Source: Bacteroidales bacterium UBA6360
GTDB lineage: Bacteria; Bacteroidota; Bacteroidia; Bacteroidales; UBA932
Length of the DNA stretch: 16,093 bases
Assembly (NCBI GenBank): GCA_002440085.1
Contig: DJRM01000035.1
Span: 1 to 16,093 of the forward strand
Reading direction: 5' to 3'
This document shows, one piece after another, positions 12,694 to 16,093 of this stretch (positions are counted from its first letter, which is position 1; every line of letters starts with the position of its first letter). The position numbers and the translations under genes were made by a program. The notes under the pieces were generated by a model, which was given only the letters and a program-made list of their open reading frames with translations, was not told the origin of the DNA and did no database searches.

Positions 12694-13710
12694 ATGAACG
12701 AAGACGAGAGAATATTGCCGGAGGGACTTTTCGCGCCCGGCAGGCGCTACAGCACGTATGTGGATTTTTTCCGCCGACGCTATGGGGCGAGGCTTCAGAA
12801 GGTGGTGATTGACGCGGGCTTCACCTGTCCGAACAGGGACGGGAAGGTTGGCTTCGGAGGCTGCACCTTCTGTGACAACGCGGCGTTCCACCCTGCCTAC
12901 AGTCGTGCAGATAGGCCGATTGGGGAGCAGATTGACGAGGGCATCGGGTTCCACCGCGGACGCTACCGCAACACGGCGGCGTATCTCGCCTATTTTCAGG
13001 CCTATTCAAACACCTACGCGAGTCTTGAGCGGCTCCGCGCGCTATATTGTGCGGCCCTGGAGCATCCGTCGGTGGTGGGAGTCGTCATAGGAACGCGGCC
13101 GGACTGCGTGGATGAGGCGAAACTGGACTTTTTGCAGGAACTCGCTGCAGGGAAATTGCTTGAAGGCTGGAGGCGGGAGATTGCTGGGTCTGTCGTGTTG
13201 GAGGCTCCGATTGTGATTGTGGAATATGGCATTGAGTCCTGCTATGACGAGACGCTGCGCCGCGTGAACAGGGGACACGACTTTGCGGCGGCGAGGCGTG
13301 CTGTGGAGATGACTGCTGCCCGAGGGCTTGACTGCGGCGCGCATTTCATTCTTGGCCTGCCGGGCGAGACGCGCGAAATGATGCTGGAAGAGTGCGCGGT
13401 GATAAACTCCCTGCCTCTGACCACCGTAAAGTTTCACCAGCTGCAAATTGTCAAGGGCACCGCCATGGAGCGTGAATATGCCTCCCGTCCCTCCGACTTC
13501 ATCCGCTTCACCCTCGACGGCTACATAGACTTCTTCGTCGACATGCTAGAACGCCTCCGTCCCGACCTCTGTATCGAACGATTTGCCGGCGAGGTTCCCC
13601 CGCGCTTCGTGAACGCGACTCCCTGGGGACTCATCCGCAACGTCGAACTGCTTCGCCTCCTCGAAAAACGTCTTGAAGACCGCAACACCTGGCAGGGGCG
13701 ACTTCTGTAA
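12694..13710 (+). CDS. Radical SAM protein of the YhcC/TIGR01212 family
   Basis: A radical S-adenosylmethionine enzyme of unknown substrate, 338 residues from the ATG at 12694. The iron-sulfur cluster motif is the YhcC variant: a cysteine in FTCPNRDG and, 11 residues later, CTFC (C45, C57 and C60 in this numbering), unlike the usual CX3CX2C. Further family signs are QAYSNTYA (S-adenosylmethionine binding region), GTRPDCVD, EYGIES and GAHFILGLPGETREMM. A longer frame begins at ATG 12643, but that start lies before the predicted transcription start. Length agrees with E. coli YhcC (about 309 aa) plus a short extension. Nothing in the neighbourhood suggests a substrate. Confidence 0.9.
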   Translation: MNEDERILPEGLFAPGRRYSTYVDFFRRRYGARLQKVVIDAGFTCPNRDGKVGFGGCTFCDNAAFHPAYSRADRPIGEQIDEGIGFHRGRYRNTAAYLAYFQAYSNTYASLERLRALYCAALEHPSVVGVVIGTRPDCVDEAKLDFLQELAAGKLLEGWRREIAGSVVLEAPIVIVEYGIESCYDETLRRVNRGHDFAAARRAVEMTAARGLDCGAHFILGLPGETREMMLEECAVINSLPLTTVKFHQLQIVKGTAMEREYASRPSDFIRFTLDGYIDFFVDMLERLRPDLCIERFAGEVPPRFVNATPWGLIRNVELLRLLEKRLEDRNTWQGRLL

Positions 13711-13718
13711 AAAATTAT

Positions 13719-13726
13719 TATCTTTG
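13719..13726 (+). promoter_or_regulatory. -7 box of the SurA-like operon
   Basis: TATCTTTG, 52 bases before the ATG at 13778 and 9 bases after the radical SAM stop. No TTTG at 19-21 bases upstream. A 6-pair hairpin ACGGAC/GTCCGT (13745-13762) lies in the predicted leader. Confidence 0.55.
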
Positions 13727-13777
13727 CAGTTTGGATGAAAACCAACGGACGTGTGTGTCCGTGATGTGAACAGGATT

Positions 13778-14632
13778 ATGAAACATGGGAGGATAATTGT
13801 GTCTTGTGCTTTGGCCGCCCTTTCGCTGACGGGATGCGAGTGGGCGGAGCATGTCATGTCGGGGGAGGTCGTGGCTTCCGTGGGGAGGGCGAGGCTTTAC
13901 CGCGGCGACTTGAACAAGGCTCTGCCGTCGGGACTTTCTGCGGAGGACAGCACGAGGCTCGCTCATCAGTACATCAACACGTGGGCATCGGACATAATAT
14001 TCCTCGATGTCGCTGAAAAACAGTTGACAAAAGAGGAACTCGATGTCACAAAGGAACTTGACGACTATCGCAAGTCTCTTCTGAAGTATCGTTACGAGCA
14101 GCGCTACATCAACGATCGTCTTGACACTCTGGTAACTGACGGGCAGATTGAGGAATATTACCGGCAGCACCCGGACAAGTTTGTCCTTCAGATACCGGTG
14201 GTGAGGGCGGACTTCCTCTGCATATCGCCGGAATCGCCGTCGCTTGCGGAATTTCGCAGGAACATAGTCTCCGATGACGTCCCGCAGATGCAGATCACCG
14301 ACTCTTTGGCATATTCGTCGGCGATAAAGTACGAGAATTTCGGCGGGCGCTGGATTGATATGACTGTCCTTGCAAAGGAGTTCGGGCTTGACTATGCCGA
14401 GCTGATGACTTTCAGGAAGGGCGAGTGGATAGAATATAGCGGGGATACGGGACTGCTGTCGCTGGCGTATATCCGTGAATTTGTGCCGGCAGGAAAGGTC
14501 GCTCCGATAGGGTATGCGACTCCTCTCATACGTGACATTCTGCTGAGTACGCGCAAGCGGGTGCTGGTGTCCGGTTTGGAACAGGACTTGTTGGAGCAGG
14601 CGCGCGAGAATGGTAAATTTGAAATATATTAA
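13778..14632 (+). CDS. SurA-like periplasmic lipoprotein, 284 aa, without visible parvulin domain
   Basis: The signal peptide MKHGRIIVSCALAALSLTGC ends in a perfect lipobox LTGC with lipidation at Cys20. The rest is charged and helical up to about residue 130 (VASVGRARLYRGDLNKALP and QYINTWASDIIFLDVAEKQL resemble the N-terminal chaperone part of SurA), then mixed. I see no parvulin signature (no GGxLG or similar). It is separated by only 6 bases from the two-domain isomerase gene, so they form an operon and probably act together on outer membrane protein folding. The frame opens earlier at a GTG (13751), but the ATG at 13778 gives a proper signal peptide. Assignment as SurA-like rests on context and weak resemblance. 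Confidence 0.75.
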   Translation: MKHGRIIVSCALAALSLTGCEWAEHVMSGEVVASVGRARLYRGDLNKALPSGLSAEDSTRLAHQYINTWASDIIFLDVAEKQLTKEELDVTKELDDYRKSLLKYRYEQRYINDRLDTLVTDGQIEEYYRQHPDKFVLQIPVVRADFLCISPESPSLAEFRRNIVSDDVPQMQITDSLAYSSAIKYENFGGRWIDMTVLAKEFGLDYAELMTFRKGEWIEYSGDTGLLSLAYIREFVPAGKVAPIGYATPLIRDILLSTRKRVLVSGLEQDLLEQARENGKFEIY

Positions 14633-14638
14633 GCGAAA

Positions 14639-16018
14639 ATGAGAAAAATATGTCTTTTGTCGGCGGTTGTCGCCGTTATGATTCCCTCGGCGGCATTTGC
14701 CCAGAAATATCAGGACGGGGTTATCGACAAGTCGGTGGCTGTCGTCGGTGAGGAAATGATAAAGATTTCCACCATTGAGGATGAACTCAGGATGGCGAGG
14801 GCGAACGGTATGGTTTCGGACAGGAACATGCGCTGTGAACTTTTGGAGCAGATGCTCGCGTCCAAGATTTTTCTCATGCAGGCGCGGATAGACTCGCTGA
14901 GTGTCAACAATGACATGGTGGAGAGCGAACTCAGCAACCGCATCGACCAGCTGAGGACCCGTCTCGGCGGAGACGATGAGTTCGAGAAATATTTCGGAAA
15001 GCCGATTTACAAACTGCGTCAGGAATGGCGGAAGGCCTTCCAGGAGCAGAGCCTCACGCAGCAGATGCAACAGAAGGTGGCCTCTTCGATTCCTGAACTT
15101 ACTCCGTACGACGTGGAGCGGTTCATCGCAGAAACCGACAAGGAGGACCTGCCGTTGGTGCCTGAGAAGTACCGCCTCAGCCAGATTTGCATCTACCCGG
15201 ACAGGGAAGCGGCGGCTCTCGCTGCCAAGGAGAAGCTCCTGTCTCTCAGGGAAAGAATCATGAAAGGGGAGAAATTTTCGACTCTCGCGCGCATCTATTC
15301 TCAGGATCCCGGCAGCGCAAGGCGTGGAGGTGAGCTCGGAATGGCTTCAAAGTCAATCTTCTGGCCGGCATTCTCCGACGCGGCCATGTCGCTCAAGCCA
15401 GGGATTGTCTCTCAGGTGGTGGAGACTCCGGACGGATTCCACATAATCGAGGTCCTTGAGAAAAAGGGCGACATGTTCAACGCACGCCACATACTTCTGA
15501 AGCCGGAGTATACCGACGAAGACCGGACGAAGGCCTTCAAGACGCTCGACAGTCTCAGGACGGAGATTCAGAACGGCAACATCAGCTTCGAGATGGCGGC
15601 CCGCTTCTATTCGCAGGACCCCGCTACGAGAACCAACGGGGGGCAGATGTCAGATCCGCACACGGGTTCATCATATTTCGAGAAGGACCAGATAAAACCG
15701 GAGGACTACCATGCCGTAGCCGGCCTTGAGGAAGGACAGATTTCTGAGCCTGTGGCCTCTCGGGACAACGAGGGCAGGGACGGCAATCTCGTCTACAAGA
15801 TTGTGAAGGTGGACAAGATAATCCCGTCTCATCCGGCATCTTTCAGCGAAGACTACGATCTTATGCTTAATGCCGCGAGGAACAAACTTTCGATGGAGGC
15901 GATCGACAAATTCTTGAACGAGAAGATTTCAACGACCTACATCACCATAGACCCGATTTTCGCCGACTGCGAGTTCGAGCATAAGGGTCTTTCTGAAAAG
16001 ATTCTTAAGAAGGAGTAG
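14639..16018 (+). CDS. SurA-type periplasmic peptidyl-prolyl isomerase with two parvulin domains
   Basis: A periplasmic chaperone for outer membrane proteins, 459 residues (E. coli SurA has 428). The signal peptide ends AAFA|QKYQDG (about 21/22). The SurA N-terminal chaperone region follows (about 28-165, with VAVVGEEMI and ELLEQMLASKIFLMQA). Parvulin domain 1 spans about 178-275 (FSTLARIYSQDPGSARRGGELG, then DGFHIIEVL) and parvulin domain 2 about 280-393 (ARHILLKP, FEMAARFYSQDPATRTNGGQM, LVYKIVKVD). Residues 400-459 form the C-terminal helix that packs with the chaperone part in SurA. It is cotranscribed with the SurA-like lipoprotein gene and perhaps with the gene starting at 16027. Confidence 0.93.
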   Translation: MRKICLLSAVVAVMIPSAAFAQKYQDGVIDKSVAVVGEEMIKISTIEDELRMARANGMVSDRNMRCELLEQMLASKIFLMQARIDSLSVNNDMVESELSNRIDQLRTRLGGDDEFEKYFGKPIYKLRQEWRKAFQEQSLTQQMQQKVASSIPELTPYDVERFIAETDKEDLPLVPEKYRLSQICIYPDREAAALAAKEKLLSLRERIMKGEKFSTLARIYSQDPGSARRGGELGMASKSIFWPAFSDAAMSLKPGIVSQVVETPDGFHIIEVLEKKGDMFNARHILLKPEYTDEDRTKAFKTLDSLRTEIQNGNISFEMAARFYSQDPATRTNGGQMSDPHTGSSYFEKDQIKPEDYHAVAGLEEGQISEPVASRDNEGRDGNLVYKIVKVDKIIPSHPASFSEDYDLMLNAARNKLSMEAIDKFLNEKISTTYITIDPIFADCEFEHKGLSEKILKKE

Positions 16019-16026
16019 CGGTTCCG

Positions 16027-16093
16027 ATGCGGTTTTTGGGAGATATCTGTGGAAATATGGCGGGATTTGCGTTCCGCCGTCTTGCGGTCATCG
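16027..16093 (+). CDS. Possible start of a downstream gene, cut by window edge
   Basis: An open frame from ATG 16027 to the window end, 22 codons. A second in-frame ATG at 16057 gives MAGFAFRRLAVI, which looks like the beginning of a signal peptide (basic then hydrophobic). Only 8 bases separate the first ATG from the preceding stop, so a third exported protein of the operon is plausible. An LptA/OstA-like protein would fit the context, but nothing in these codons proves it. Confidence 0.35.
   Translation, partial: MRFLGDICGNMAGFAFRRLAVI

Noticed and set aside
13718..15070. A 450-codon open frame on the minus strand
   Set aside because: It lies antisense to the two SurA-like genes, whose signal peptides, lipobox and parvulin domains are clear. 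The antisense protein shows no domain and crosses a gene boundary, as expected for a frame opened by GC-biased third positions.
1..16093. CRISPR array, tRNA or rRNA genes, transposase or phage genes
   Set aside because: No regularly spaced repeats, no cloverleaf with a recognisable T-loop, and no mobile element protein were found on either strand.

Overview
The window looks like chromosomal DNA from a member of the Bacteroidales. Nearly every gene is preceded by a -7 box of the form TAnnTTTG, in several cases with a TTTG or TTG box 19-21 bases upstream, which is the promoter type of the Bacteroidetes primary sigma factor. Shine-Dalgarno sequences are mostly absent. The protein families also fit: a fimbrillin-like/BACON surface lipoprotein, a Bacteroidetes-type ParE, an AAA_14/DUF4143 ATPase and a pair of SurA-like periplasmic folding factors. 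I cannot place it at genus level from the sequence alone.

Layout. Positions 1-871 (minus) hold the N-terminal part of parE. Positions 955-2103 (minus) encode an AAA_14/DUF4143 ATPase behind a 17-bp inverted repeat that overlaps its -7 box. Positions 2271-2753 (minus) encode a solitary Vsr endonuclease. A divergent promoter region follows, then about 420 bases without a gene but with several stem-loops, a G10 run and a T9 run. This leads into a two-gene unit: a 46-residue protein (3251-3391) and a 756-residue multidomain lipoprotein (3405-5675). A YefM/YoeB-type toxin-antitoxin module (5742-6272, minus) comes next and is bracketed by two almost identical hairpins. Then come radA (6494-7891, plus), converging with the S13 D-Ala-D-Ala carboxypeptidase dacB (7924-9597, minus), and galE (9825-10898, plus), which has a possible 28-codon upstream ORF. 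A conserved 91-residue protein (11006-11281, plus) converges on an SH3/NlpC-P60 cell wall hydrolase (11338-12549, minus). A YhcC-type radical SAM gene (12694-13710, plus) starts the last block, followed by an operon with a SurA-like lipoprotein (13778-14632), a two-parvulin-domain SurA homologue (14639-16018), and the possible start of a third gene cut by the window edge.

Functionally most of this is housekeeping: DNA topology and repair (parE, vsr, radA), envelope construction (dacB, galE, NlpC/P60, SurA pair) and one accessory surface-lipoprotein locus. The accessory signals are concentrated between about 2100 and 6400. I saw no tRNA, rRNA, CRISPR array, transposase or phage gene. The points most worth a second look are the paired hairpins around the toxin-antitoxin module, the structured long leader ahead of the lipoprotein operon, and the small protein in that operon.
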